NCBI GenBank assembly: GCA_937873095.1
Contig: CALMVI010000075.1
Span: 1 to 33,085, forward strand
Direction of reading: 5' to 3'
From: an uncultured Acetobacteraceae bacterium
GTDB lineage: Bacteria > Pseudomonadota > Alphaproteobacteria > Acetobacterales > Acetobacteraceae
DNA: 33,085 bases
The position numbers were made by a program, and so were the translations under genes. The notes beneath the pieces are model-generated. The model had not been told where the DNA came from and did not search any database. It saw only the letters and a program-made list of their open reading frames with translations. Below, piece by piece: positions 8,763 through 17,586 of this stretch; position 1 is the stretch's first letter, and each line of letters starts with the position of its first letter.

Positions 8763-11700
8763 CTACTCGGACGCGACCGCTACCCCATGAAATCGTACTG
8801 CGTCACGCTGGCCGCCCGCATGCGACCGCGCCAACACCAGGTAGAAGGCAGGTACCACGAACAAGGTGAACAACGTGCCAACAGCCAGGCCGGATGCGAT
8901 CACCAGCCCCATGGAGAACCGGGCCGCAGCGCCCGCGCCGCTGGCGAACACCAGCGGCGCCACGCCCAGGACCATGGCCGCGGTCGTCATCAGGATCGGC
9001 CGCAGGCGAAGCAGGGCCGCGTGCTCGATGGCCTCGCGCTTGGTGTAGCCCTCGGCCTGCCGTTCGTTGGCCACCTCCACGATCAGGATGCCGTGCTTGC
9101 TGATCAGCCCCATCAGCGTCACCAGCCCCACCTCGGAGTAGATGTTCAGGGTGGCGCCGTGCACGCCGGCATAGATGAACAGCAGCGCCCCGCCGAGCGA
9201 CATCGGCACGCTGACCAGGATGATCAGCGGGTCGCGGAAGCTGCCGAACAGCGCCGCCAGCGACAGGTAGATCACCACCGCGGCGAACCCGAAGGTGGCG
9301 GCGAAGCCGGACGATTCCTGCAGGTACTGGCGCGTCGGCCCGCTGGCGTCGGTCGCGTAGTCGGGCGGCAGCACGCGGGCCGCGACCGCGTTCAGGGCCG
9401 CCACCACCTCGCCCTGGCTCACCCCCGGCATCGGCACGCCGGTGATGGTGGCCGCGTTCTGCTGCTGGAAGTGGCTGATGTTCTCCGGCACCGTCGCGGT
9501 TTCCATGTGCGCCACCGCCGAGAGCGGCACCGGGATGCCGTTGATGTTGGCCACCGTGAAGGATTTCAGCTGGTCGGGGTTCAGCCGCCAGGCGCGCGCA
9601 ACCTCCGGGATCACCTTGTACGACCGGCCGGCCATGTCGAAATAGTTCACGTAGCCGCCGCTCAGCAGGGTGTTGAGCACGTTGCCGACCTGCGTCACGT
9701 CCAGCCCGAGCGCCGCTACCTTGTTGCGGTCGATCACCACGGTGGCTTGCGGCAGGTCGATCTTGAGGTCGCGGTCGATGTAGTCGAACAGCCCGGTCTT
9801 CTTGGCCTCGTCGAGGAAGCGCGACGAGACCGTGTCGAGCTCGCTGAACGGGCGGGTGGACTTGATCACGTAGCCCACCGGAAGGTCGCCGTAACTGCCG
9901 GGCAGCGGCGGCTCCAGGAAGGCCGCCAGGTTCTCCCCTGCGATGGACCCGAGCTTGCCCTCCAGGTCCTCCAGGATCTGGGTGGAGGACCGGGTGCGGT
10001 GGGCGAAGTCCTTCAGCCCGAAGCCGCCGCCGGACTGGCCCGGCTGGTCGAACTGGTACGACCGCTCCAGCTCGGGCAGGGTGCGTTCGATGTCGGTGAT
10101 CTGCTTGTCGTAGATGCGCAGCTGGTCGATGCTGGCGGTGGGCGACACCGCGCCGCCCATCTGGATGAAGCCCGTATCCTCCTGCGGCGCCAGTTCCGAG
10201 GTGGACCCGGCATACAGGAAGTAGCTGCCCACGAAGACGAGCAGGCCGAACACGACCAGCACCGGCCGCCAGTCCAGCGCCAGGCCCAGCACCGGGCGGT
10301 AGGCACGCTGCATCGGCCCCAGCCTGGCGCGCCGGCCGGCCCCGGCCGGCGGGCGCAGCAGGAAGCGGCACATCATCGGCGACAGCGTCAGGGCGAGCAC
10401 GGCGGAGACGGTGACGCTGCCGACCAGCGTCAGCGCGAACTCCCGGAACAGCGCGCCGGTCAGGCCGGAGCGCAGCGCGATCGGCACGTAGACCGCGATC
10501 AGCACCACGGTCATCGCAATGATCGGGCTGGCCAGGCTGCGCGCCGAGCGCAGGGCGGCGTCCAGCGCTGACGCGCCCTCGGCCATCTCGCGGCTGACGT
10601 TCTCGACCACGATGATGGCGTCGTCGACGACGAGCCCGGTCGCCAGCACCAGCGCCAGAAGCGTCAGCGTGTTGATCGAGAAGCCGAACAGATAGAGGAT
10701 CGCGAACGTGCCGATCAGCGACAGCGGTATGGTGACGACCGGGATCAGCGAGGCGCGCGCCGAGCGCAGGAAGGCGAACACCACCAGGGCCACGATCGCC
10801 AGGCTCTCCAGCAGCGTCTTGACCACCTCGCTGATCGAGGCGCGCACCGTCGACGTGCCGTCATTGGCGACGTAGGCCCGCAAGCCCTGCGGCAGGTCCG
10901 CCTGCATCGCGTCGAAGCGCGCGCGCACCCGGCTGACGAGGTCGAGCACGTTGGCGTCCGGCACCGGCTCGATGTCGACCAGCACGGCCGGGCGGCCGTC
11001 GAACAGGAAGGCCTGCTGGTAGTTGTCCGATCCGAGCTCCACCTTCGCCACGTCGCCCAGCCGGATGATGGCGCCGTTGGTCTGCTTGACGACCAGCCGG
11101 CGAAACTCGTCGAGCGAGTGGACGCCGGTGGTGATCCCCAGCGGCACGGTGATCATCGCACCTGCGGTCTGCCCCGCGCCGGAGGTGAAGTTGTTGGCCG
11201 TCAGCGCGTTGGACACGTCGGCCGCGGTCAGCCCGTAGGCGGCGATCTTGTTCGGATCGAGCCAGGCGCGGACGGCGAAGTTCTGCGCCCCCCAGACCTG
11301 CGCCTTCTGCACGCCCTGGATGGATTGCAGCTGCGGCTGCACCACGCGCGTCAGGTAGTCGGTGATCTGTTCCACCGTCATGATGCCGCTGGTGTAGGCG
11401 AAGATCAGCGTGCCGCCGTTGCCGCCGGTGCGCAGGTCGATGCTGGGCGCCTGCGAGGCGGGGGGCAGCTGGTTGTGCACCGAGCTGATCTGCGTCTGGA
11501 TCTCGGTCAGCACCCGGTCGGGGTCCTCGTTCAGGCGCAGATGGGCGGTGATCGTGCTGTCGCCCGTCATGCTGGTGCTGGTCAGGTAGTCGATGCCGTC
11601 GACCTGGGCGATCGCGTTCTCGATCGGCGTGGTGATGAAGCCCGCGACCGTGCTGGCGTCCGCGCCGTAATACGCGGTCTCGACCTGGATCAGCGCGTGC

Positions 11701-11822
11701 ACGGTCCTGGGGAACTGCCGCAGCGGCAGGGATTGCTCCGTCCTCACCCCGATCAGCAGGATGAACACGCTGACCACGACCGCCAGCACCGGCCGCAGGA
11801 TGAACATGTCGGTCAGGCGCAT
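8763..11822 (-). CDS. RND-family (HAE1) efflux pump inner-membrane subunit
   Basis: A 1019-residue proton-driven efflux transporter of the AcrB/MexB class. It starts MRLTDMFILRPVLAVVVSVF (helix 1). The proton-relay acids D400 and D401 lie in LVVDDAIIVVENV, and the relay lysine K909 lies in GLISKHGILIVEVANE. Two large periplasmic loops follow helix 1 and helix 7. It is the last gene of a minus-strand operon, starting five bases after the adaptor stop, so all three tripartite parts are co-expressed. The substrate is unknown; family members export drugs, detergents or solvents. Length is slightly shorter than AcrB (1049). Confidence 0.95.
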   Translation of the reverse strand: MRLTDMFILRPVLAVVVSVFILLIGVRTEQSLPLRQFPRTVHALIQVETAYYGADASTVAGFITTPIENAIAQVDGIDYLTSTSMTGDSTITAHLRLNEDPDRVLTEIQTQISSVHNQLPPASQAPSIDLRTGGNGGTLIFAYTSGIMTVEQITDYLTRVVQPQLQSIQGVQKAQVWGAQNFAVRAWLDPNKIAAYGLTAADVSNALTANNFTSGAGQTAGAMITVPLGITTGVHSLDEFRRLVVKQTNGAIIRLGDVAKVELGSDNYQQAFLFDGRPAVLVDIEPVPDANVLDLVSRVRARFDAMQADLPQGLRAYVANDGTSTVRASISEVVKTLLESLAIVALVVFAFLRSARASLIPVVTIPLSLIGTFAILYLFGFSINTLTLLALVLATGLVVDDAIIVVENVSREMAEGASALDAALRSARSLASPIIAMTVVLIAVYVPIALRSGLTGALFREFALTLVGSVTVSAVLALTLSPMMCRFLLRPPAGAGRRARLGPMQRAYRPVLGLALDWRPVLVVFGLLVFVGSYFLYAGSTSELAPQEDTGFIQMGGAVSPTASIDQLRIYDKQITDIERTLPELERSYQFDQPGQSGGGFGLKDFAHRTRSSTQILEDLEGKLGSIAGENLAAFLEPPLPGSYGDLPVGYVIKSTRPFSELDTVSSRFLDEAKKTGLFDYIDRDLKIDLPQATVVIDRNKVAALGLDVTQVGNVLNTLLSGGYVNYFDMAGRSYKVIPEVARAWRLNPDQLKSFTVANINGIPVPLSAVAHMETATVPENISHFQQQNAATITGVPMPGVSQGEVVAALNAVAARVLPPDYATDASGPTRQYLQESSGFAATFGFAAVVIYLSLAALFGSFRDPLIILVSVPMSLGGALLFIYAGVHGATLNIYSEVGLVTLMGLISKHGILIVEVANERQAEGYTKREAIEHAALLRLRPILMTTAAMVLGVAPLVFASGAGAAARFSMGLVIASGLAVGTLFTLFVVPAFYLVLARSHAGGQRDAVRFHGVAVASE

Positions 11823-11827
11823 GGCGG

Positions 11828-12883
11828 CTACTCCTCCACCGGGTGCGGGTTCGGGTCGTTGGACGGCTGCACGGCGTTGTTCACCACCACGGCCGAGCCC
11901 TGGCGCAGCTTGATCTGCCCGGCGGTCACGACCTGCTCACCGTCGGCCAGGCCTGCGGTGACCGCAACCTGGTCGCCGCGCGCGGCCCCCGTCTGCACCA
12001 TGACCTGGCGGACGTGGCCGCCCTCCACGACATAGACCAGGCTGCCATAGGGGTTGTAGACGATCGCCGCGTTGGGCACGGTCACGTAACGGTGCACCGC
12101 GCCCACGTTCAGCTGCACGGTCGCGAACATGCCCGGCAGCAGCGCATGGTCCTGGTTGGCCGTGGTCGCGCGCACCTGCGCCATCCGGCTCGCCGCATCG
12201 ACCTTGGGGCTGATCGCGTCGATCCGGGCATCGAAGCCGCGGTCGGGGAAGGCATCCACCCGCAGCGTCGCCCGCTCGCCCACGCGCAGCTCGGCCAGCG
12301 ATTGCTGCGGCACGTAGAAGTCGACGTAGAGCGGATCGAGCGCCTGCAGCGTGACCACCGTGGTGCCGGCCGGCAGGTACTGCCCCTGGTCCACCACGCG
12401 CAGCCCGAGCCGCCCGGCGAACGGGGCGCGCACGATCTTCTCGGCCATCTGGGCCTGCAGCTGGGCGATCTGCGCCTGGGCCGAGCGCAGGTGGCTGCTG
12501 TCGGCGTCGATGCTCGCCTGGCTGACCGCCTGGGCGCGGAACTGCTTCTGGTCGCGCGCCAGGTTGGCCTGGGCCAGGTCGGCCGCCGCCTGCAGGTCGG
12601 CAAGATGCGCCGCGTCGTCGTTCGGGCGCAGGCGCAGCAGCACCGTGCCGGCAGCCACGTCGCGGCCGGAGTCGAAGTTCACGCTGTCCACCACGCCGGA
12701 CACCTCGGCGGCCAGATCCGCGCCGCGCACCGCGCGCATGGTGCCCACCGCCTGCAGCGTGTCCTGCCAGTCGGTCGCATGCGCGACCACCGTCGAGACG
12801 GTGGCCGGCGGTTCCTGCGCCAGCGCGGCACGGGCGAGGAGCAGGCCGGCCAGGGCGAGCCGGCATCCTTGAATCAGCCTCAT
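11828..12883 (-). CDS. RND periplasmic adaptor subunit (membrane fusion protein)
   Basis: A 351-residue protein starting at ATG 12883, which overlaps the outer-membrane factor stop by four bases. An N-terminal signal peptide (MRLIQGCRLALAGLLLARAALAQ) has a likely cleavage after ALA. Then come the barrel/lipoyl halves (GTMRAVRGADLAAEVSGVVDSV and KIVRAPFAGRLGLRVVDQGQYL) around a helical hairpin rich in alanine and glutamine (about residues 90-140). A C-terminal beta-barrel and membrane-proximal domain ends VVTAGQIKLRQGSAV. It bridges the pump and the outer-membrane channel. No N-terminal lipid-attachment cysteine is visible at the cleavage site. Confidence 0.94.
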   Translation of the reverse strand: MRLIQGCRLALAGLLLARAALAQEPPATVSTVVAHATDWQDTLQAVGTMRAVRGADLAAEVSGVVDSVNFDSGRDVAAGTVLLRLRPNDDAAHLADLQAAADLAQANLARDQKQFRAQAVSQASIDADSSHLRSAQAQIAQLQAQMAEKIVRAPFAGRLGLRVVDQGQYLPAGTTVVTLQALDPLYVDFYVPQQSLAELRVGERATLRVDAFPDRGFDARIDAISPKVDAASRMAQVRATTANQDHALLPGMFATVQLNVGAVHRYVTVPNAAIVYNPYGSLVYVVEGGHVRQVMVQTGAARGDQVAVTAGLADGEQVVTAGQIKLRQGSAVVVNNAVQPSNDPNPHPVEE

Positions 12884-14409
12884 GGCAGCAACGACCTCAG
12901 CAGGTTTTGAGGGGGCGGGGGCAGGTCCTGGCGGTTCCACCAGCCGCCGCCCAGGGCAGCGAACAGTGCGACGGTGTCGGTGTAGCGCGCGGCCTGGGCG
13001 CGTATCAGCCCCAGCACGGCGTTCTGATACTGCGTCTGGGCGGTCAGCACGCTGAGATAGGCGACGCCGCCGGCGCCGAACTGCAGCTGCGCCAAGCTCA
13101 GGCTGCGGGCCGCCGCCCGCTCGGCACGCTCGTTGGCGTCCAGGGCGCGGGCGTCGCCCTGCAGCGCGGTCAGCACGTCGGCCACGTTCTGGAACGCGTT
13201 GATCACCGTCGCCCTGTAGCTGGCCGCCGCAGACTGCGCCGCCGCAACCGCGGCGCGCTGCTGGTGCAGCAGCGTGCCGCCCTGGAACACCGGCGCCAGC
13301 GCCTGGGTGAGGACGGCGAAGATGCCGTTCCCGGGGGTGAAGAACTCGCCCAGCCTGGCGGGCGCCTGGCCCGCAAACGCGCTGAGGGTGAATTGCGGCA
13401 GCCGGTTGGCGATGGCGACGCCGATGTTGGCGCTCGCCTGGTGCAGCTGCGCCTCCGCCGCCCTGATGTCCGGCCGCTGGTCGACCAGCCTTGACGGCAG
13501 GCTGACCGGCAGGACCGCCGGCAGCGTCAGGTCGCGCAGCGCCAGCGCCGGCACGCTGCTCCTGGCCGGGGTGCGCCCGACATAGGCCGCCAGCTGATCG
13601 CGCGCCTGCACCAGCTGCACCTGCAGCGGCACCACCAGCGCCTGGGTGTTGGCCAGCTGGGATTCCTGGGTCGCCACGTCGGCGCCGGTGGCCCCGCCCA
13701 GCTGGAACTGGCTGCGCACGGTGCGCAGCAGCTGCTCCTCGGCGCCCACCAGCGCCTGCTCGGCGGAGATCTGGGCGGCCAGCGACGCCTCGGTCAGCGC
13801 CGTGGTGGCGACGTTGGCGGCCAGCATGTTGGCCGCACCCTCGAGGGTGAAGCGCTGCTGCTCGGCGCGCGCGCGGTCCGCCTCTATGCTGCGCCTGACC
13901 TGGCCCCAGACGTCGAAGGTGTAGGAGACGTTCACCTGCGCGTCGTAGACCGAGTAGGTGGTCGACGAGATCGGGCCGCCCGCCGACACGCCGGCCTCCG
14001 CCGGGCTCGCCTCCTGACGGTCGCGGCTGAACTGGGCGGAGACCGTCGGCAGCAGCGCCCCCTGCTGGGCCAGCGTCGTCTCCTGCGCCTGGCGCAGTGC
14101 CGCCGCCTGCGATTGCAGGGTCGGATTGCGCCGCAACGCCTCGGCCACCAGCGCCGTCAGCGCAGGCGAGCGGAACAGCGCCCACCACGCGCCGGGCACG
14201 TCAGCCCCGGGGATGAAACGCTGCGTGTGGTCCGGGACGGCGCCCTGTCCGGCCGCAGCCGTCGCGTCCGGCAGGGCATCCTCGGTGTAGCGGTCGACAT
14301 CGGGGGCGGCGGGGCGGTGGAAGTCCGGTCCGACCGCACAGCCGGCGAGCGCGCCGCCGAGCAGGCACGCCGGCACGCGGCGCGCGGCCGGTCTGGTGGC
14401 AGCGTTCAA
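12880..14409 (-). CDS. NodT/OprM-family outer-membrane efflux lipoprotein
   Basis: About 509 residues, first gene of the efflux operon. The leader RRVPACLLGGALAGC ends in a lipobox, and the mature protein begins CAVGPDFHRP, the hallmark of NodT-type outer-membrane factors. Repeated helical motifs include LRRNPTLQSQAAALRQAQ, YTFDVWGQVRRSIEADRA, LPSRLVDQRPDIRAAEAQL and LQFGAGGVAYLSVLTAQTQYQNA. The TolC fold provides the trans-periplasmic channel. I chose TTG 14409 because it leaves a normal-length lipoprotein signal. ATG 14469 is in frame and would add 20 residues. The frame remains open far upstream, antisense to the ligase gene, but that stretch is not coding. Confidence 0.92.
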   Translation of the reverse strand: MNAATRPAARRVPACLLGGALAGCAVGPDFHRPAAPDVDRYTEDALPDATAAAGQGAVPDHTQRFIPGADVPGAWWALFRSPALTALVAEALRRNPTLQSQAAALRQAQETTLAQQGALLPTVSAQFSRDRQEASPAEAGVSAGGPISSTTYSVYDAQVNVSYTFDVWGQVRRSIEADRARAEQQRFTLEGAANMLAANVATTALTEASLAAQISAEQALVGAEEQLLRTVRSQFQLGGATGADVATQESQLANTQALVVPLQVQLVQARDQLAAYVGRTPARSSVPALALRDLTLPAVLPVSLPSRLVDQRPDIRAAEAQLHQASANIGVAIANRLPQFTLSAFAGQAPARLGEFFTPGNGIFAVLTQALAPVFQGGTLLHQQRAAVAAAQSAAASYRATVINAFQNVADVLTALQGDARALDANERAERAAARSLSLAQLQFGAGGVAYLSVLTAQTQYQNAVLGLIRAQAARYTDTVALFAALGGGWWNRQDLPPPPQNLLRSLLP

Positions 14410-14715
14410 GGCGGTTCGGCTCCCTCCCGGCGGGCGGTGCGCGCTGATACCAGCACGGCACGCGGTCATCCAGGCTGTTTCGGTACGCATTCGATACGCC
14501 ACGGCTGTTGCACCGGCCCTGTCGGGCCCGCTTGCCGACGATGCTGCAGGCGGCGTGCCATCCTGCGCATGGCCGCTAAGTGTCTGACCGGCAACGTGTC
14601 TTCTCCGCCGCGAAATCTCTGTTTGGCGGTGATGACCAAGACTTAGGGTGTGGCGCCACCTCCTGACGCGGCACGCCAGCTTGCCCCTGCTGCGCCGCCG
14701 TGGAACAGGGATTCG
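14410..14715. other. Intergenic region between the divergent efflux operon and O-antigen ligase gene
   Basis: About 306 bases hold no convincing gene on either strand. It must carry the promoters of the efflux operon (leftward) and of the ligase gene (rightward). The only structured item I see is the 11-bp direct repeat at 14478-14499. An AGGG ribosome-binding site at 14707-14710 precedes the ligase ATG. Confidence 0.6.
14478..14499. promoter_or_regulatory. Two 11-bp direct repeats upstream of the RND efflux operon
   Basis: TTTCGGTACGC (14478-14488) is followed at once by ATTCGATACGC (14489-14499), with nine of 11 positions identical. The spacing fits a tandem dimer site of an OmpR-type regulator. 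The site lies about 70-90 bases upstream of the efflux operon's first start codon. Binding is inference; no regulator gene adjoins the operon. Confidence 0.4.
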
Positions 14716-16038
14716 ATGCCCCGCATCCTGACCTACCCGCAGCGCATGCGGCTCGACCGGGTGGCGGGCCAGGCGGCGCTGGCCGCCTGCCTGGCGCTGC
14801 CGCTGGCGCTGCTGCACGCGCGCGCGGCGGCCGAGATGCTGATCGCCTGCGTCGACCTGGCCTTCCTGGCCCATGTCTGGGTGGCGCGCGACCGTGCGTT
14901 CCTGCGCCGCCCCTTCGCCCGGGCGGCGGCGGCCTGGTGGCTGTGGCTGGTGCTGTGCTCTGCCCTGGGCAGCGGCGGGCTGCTGCTGGGCGTGCTTGCG
15001 GTCCGCCTGCCCCTGCTGGCCGCGGCCCTCGGCGACTGGCTGCTGACCGGCCCTGCCGGACGGGCGCGGCAGCGCTGGCTGTGGATCGTCCTTGCCGCCT
15101 CGGCCGCCTGGATCGTGGTGGAAAGCTGGCAGCAATACCTCCTCGGCGCCAATGTGTTCGGCCAGGCGCGCTGGGGCGACGGGGCGCTGACCGGGCCGTT
15201 CAACAAGCCGCGGGCCGGACCGGCGCTGATCCTGGTGTTCTTCCCGGTGCTGGTGCCGGCAACAGCGGCGTTGCTGGAGGGCAGCCTGTGGCGCCGGCTC
15301 GGCGGCCTGGCGCTGGCGGGCCTCGGGGTGCTCACGGTCGTGCTGATCGGGCAGCGCATGCCGTTCGTTCTGATGGGCCTGGGACTTGCCGTGACCAGCC
15401 TGCTGCTGCCGCGGCTGCGGCTGGCGGTGGCCGGTGCGGCCGTGCTGGGCGGCATCCTGCTCGCCGCACTGCCCGTACTGTCGCCGGCGACCCAGGGCAA
15501 GCTGGTCGTGCAGTTCGGCGATCAGCTGCGCCACTTCGCCGCCAGCGATTACGGCCTGATCTTCGTGCGCGCGCTGACGCTGGCGCAGCTCCATCCCTGG
15601 ATGGGGCTGGGGTTCGACGCGTTCAGGCGCGGCTGCGGCATCATCTGGGCGATGCACGGCATCGACTGGCTGGGCGTGCCCACCGTGCAGCTCAACGGCG
15701 GCCTGCGCGCCTGCAACATCCACCCGCACAACTACTACCTCGAAGCCCTCGACGATGCCGGGCTGCCAGGGCTGGTGCTGTTCGCGGCGATGGCCGGCGC
15801 CGTGCTGGCGCGGCTCGGGCGGGGGCTGTTCGGCCAGACCGAGGCGCCGGACGCGTTGCGCATCGGCCTGTTCGTGGGCGCGCTGGTCGCTTTCTGGCCG
15901 GCCGCCTCCACCTCGGCCTTCACGTCCATGCCGAATGGCGGCTGGGTGTTCCTGCTGGCCGGCTTCGGCTTTGCGGCCGGGAACGACCGCGCCGATGCGC
16001 CGTTTCCCCACCCTGGGCGCAGGCAGGGGTGGCCATGA
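14716..16038 (+). CDS. O-antigen ligase-like (WaaL/Wzy-type) membrane protein
   Basis: A 440-residue polytopic membrane protein with about 10-12 hydrophobic segments. The periplasmic-loop motif IHPHNYYLEALDDAGLPGL, preceded by HPWMGLGFDAFRRGCG, is the signature of the O-antigen ligase/Wzy_C family. These enzymes join undecaprenyl-linked glycans to lipid A core or polymerise them. ATG 14716 is supported by AGGG at 14707-14710, five bases upstream. The stop overlaps the next start (ATGA), indicating coupling to the 97-residue protein. Ligase and polymerase cannot be separated by these motifs alone. With the flippase and GT4 genes on the other side of the efflux operon it suggests a local polysaccharide theme. 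Confidence 0.85.
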   Translation: MPRILTYPQRMRLDRVAGQAALAACLALPLALLHARAAAEMLIACVDLAFLAHVWVARDRAFLRRPFARAAAAWWLWLVLCSALGSGGLLLGVLAVRLPLLAAALGDWLLTGPAGRARQRWLWIVLAASAAWIVVESWQQYLLGANVFGQARWGDGALTGPFNKPRAGPALILVFFPVLVPATAALLEGSLWRRLGGLALAGLGVLTVVLIGQRMPFVLMGLGLAVTSLLLPRLRLAVAGAAVLGGILLAALPVLSPATQGKLVVQFGDQLRHFAASDYGLIFVRALTLAQLHPWMGLGFDAFRRGCGIIWAMHGIDWLGVPTVQLNGGLRACNIHPHNYYLEALDDAGLPGLVLFAAMAGAVLARLGRGLFGQTEAPDALRIGLFVGALVAFWPAASTSAFTSMPNGGWVFLLAGFGFAAGNDRADAPFPHPGRRQGWP

Positions 16039-16328
16039 CGGACGAAGTGACGACCGACCACGCATTCATCCGTGCCTGGGCGGAAGCGCGGGACGGCCGG
16101 CCGGGCCTGCTGGAAGGCCGTATCTCCAGCAGCGGCGCCAGGCTGCTGCGCTTCGACTTCGGCACGCCGGAAGCAGGGCTGACCGAGATCGCCTGGGACG
16201 AGTTCTTCGACATCTTCGACGCCGACGGGCTGGCGCTGGAATACCGCGACACGCCAGGCATGGTCAGCCGCTTCTACCGGCTGGTGGCGCGGCCCCAGAG
16301 CGTGGTCGGTTCAGGTGGACTCACCTGA
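16035..16328 (+). CDS. Small conserved cytoplasmic protein, unknown function
   Basis: A 97-residue soluble protein, translationally coupled to the ligase gene. It has the layout TTDHAFIRAWAEARDGRP, then LRFDFG, then EIAWDEFFDIFDADGLALEYRD. This resembles a family of small standalone proteins (RGG-PA...ILRIDFP...ISWDEFFEKFDE...LALLYQ) that are sometimes misnamed glucan-branching enzymes; the comparison is from memory. No catalytic motif or membrane segment is visible. The last codons and the stop lie inside a strong hairpin (16304-16334), so the natural C-terminus may have been altered by that repeat. Confidence 0.75.
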   Translation: MTDEVTTDHAFIRAWAEARDGRPGLLEGRISSSGARLLRFDFGTPEAGLTEIAWDEFFDIFDADGLALEYRDTPGMVSRFYRLVARPQSVVGSGGLT

Positions 16329-16334
16329 ACGACC
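16304..16334. repeat. Hairpin spanning the end of the 97-residue gene
   Basis: GTTCAGGTG (16309-16317) pairs perfectly with CACCTGAAC (16322-16330) across a GACT loop. GGTC and GACC extend the stem past one bulged base. The stop codon of the preceding gene lies in the right arm. No T-run follows, so a classical terminator is unlikely; a REP-type palindrome fits better. Confidence 0.75.
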
Positions 16335-16390
16335 ATGCCCGTCCAATGCAGATGCGCTCCGGTGCCGTTCACTCCACAGGCTCCAGCTCG

Positions 16391-16613
16391 TTGTTTTGCG
16401 AGCATCTTCACCCGATCACACGACTCCGTCTGATCGGGATCTGCTCTTGTTTTGCGAGCATCTTCACCCGATCAGACGAAGCCGTCTGACCGGGATCTGC
16501 TCTTGTTTTGCGAGCATCTTCACCCGATCAGACGAGTCCGTCTGACCGGGATCTGCTCTTGTGTGCGAGCATCTTCACCCGACCAGAAGAGTCCGTCTGA
16601 CCGGGATCTGCTC
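16391..16613. repeat. Four tandem 56-bp palindrome-bearing repeats
   Basis: Copies start at 16391, 16447, 16503 and 16559; the last is 55 bp through a one-base deletion. Each has GAGCATCTTCA, then a 12-bp arm (CCCGATCAGACG), a four-base loop, the opposing arm (CGTCTGACCGGG), then ATCTGCTC. GAGCA and TGCTC can pair as an outer stem. Arm differences between copies are a few point changes. The array fills the gap between the polysaccharide genes and the PhlG-like gene and ends 20 bases before that gene's start. Apart from these repeats and the hairpin, 16329-16632 holds nothing recognisable. Confidence 0.93.
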
Positions 16614-16632
16614 TAAGGCGAGGATTTTCGTG

Positions 16633-17520
16633 ATGCATCTGAACTCTCCGCCGCAGCGCGCTCCGGTCACCTACGTTCCGGTCTCCATGCAGAAGCAGCT
16701 TGCCGCCAATCGGCGCGCAATCGCCGGCAAGCCTTACGAGCGGTTCTTCCTGCCGGAGATCGAGGTTCCGGCCGAAGGGGCCAGATTGCTGCGCGCCGGA
16801 CCGATGCCGAGGGAGCAGACGCTCACGCCGAGCATTGCCGATCTTGGCCGTCTGATCGATCACGCGCCGGACTTCCCGGACCATGGCTACGCGCTGCTGG
16901 ACGGACCCACGGCCTACGCGCAGAGCCGTGTCGTCATGCCGGACGTCACCACAGGCATGTTCGAGTGGTGGTTCACCTGGCACCCGATCGAGAAGGAGCG
17001 GTACATGCTGTGGTTTCCGCAAGCCCACGTCGACAACTCGGTCGTCGACCCGGCACGGCTGGCGGACACGTCTCTGAGTTATGCCGAGCGCCTCTACGAC
17101 AATCCGAACGCGATCGATGAGTTCATCGGGCCCAGTTCGCTCAAGATCGTCATCCATTTCGCGCCGCCGGCCTCGCTCGGTCTCGATGAGGATGCGCTGC
17201 GGCGGGCGGGCCTGACGACGAGCGCGAGCGGCACGATCCGCGTGGCCGATGCACCCGACACGACCTTCATGGTCATGCTGCATCTCGCGCGCGACACGCG
17301 GGCGGGCATGGAGCTTTTCAGCCGTTACTGGATCGGTGCCCATCCCGAGTTCGTCCGATTTCCCGGAGGACGGGACGCCCCGGCGCTCCTGTCCAGGCTG
17401 GGCATGGATACCGACGGCATCGAACGGCTGGCCTACGAGATGGCCGTGCACGACATGACCGAGTTCGCCCAGCTCGGGCGCATCCTGCCCGATGTGTTCG
17501 CCACCTTCGGGCCGACCTGA
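16633..17520 (+). CDS. PhlG-type (2,4-diacetylphloroglucinol hydrolase family) metal-dependent C-C hydrolase
   Basis: A 295-residue protein of the DAPG hydrolase (PhlG) family, which cleaves an acyl C-C bond on phloroglucinol-type rings. Family landmarks are visible: GYALLDGPTAYAQSRVVMPDVTTGMFEWWFTWHP, YMLWFPQAHVDN, the glutamate in AIDEFIGPSSLKI and the late H-x3-E in MAVHDMTEFAQLGRILPDVF. These correspond to the two histidines and two glutamates that bind zinc in PhlG. ATG 16633 has GAGGA eight bases upstream. The gene lies directly after the 56-bp repeat array and 66 bases before an amidohydrolase on the same strand. The substrate may be another acylated or carboxylated phenol. Confidence 0.82.
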   Translation: MHLNSPPQRAPVTYVPVSMQKQLAANRRAIAGKPYERFFLPEIEVPAEGARLLRAGPMPREQTLTPSIADLGRLIDHAPDFPDHGYALLDGPTAYAQSRVVMPDVTTGMFEWWFTWHPIEKERYMLWFPQAHVDNSVVDPARLADTSLSYAERLYDNPNAIDEFIGPSSLKIVIHFAPPASLGLDEDALRRAGLTTSASGTIRVADAPDTTFMVMLHLARDTRAGMELFSRYWIGAHPEFVRFPGGRDAPALLSRLGMDTDGIERLAYEMAVHDMTEFAQLGRILPDVFATFGPT

Positions 17521-17586
17521 CGTTCTCCCCTCACCGCAACGCAGATGAGGCTCGCGCTCCCGCGAGCAAACAGAGGAACCGCCTTG

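Noticed and set aside
8682-10571. A 629-codon plus-strand frame antisense to the RND pump
   Set aside because: The pump gene has clear RND motifs across the whole stretch; the opposing frame has no domain.
14410-16065. Extension of the outer-membrane factor frame to 1061 residues
   Set aside because: The added part is antisense to the O-antigen ligase gene, whereas a normal lipoprotein signal starts near 14409.
16391-16613. CRISPR array
   Set aside because: The units are contiguous and nearly identical throughout, with no unique spacers; they are tandem palindromic repeats.
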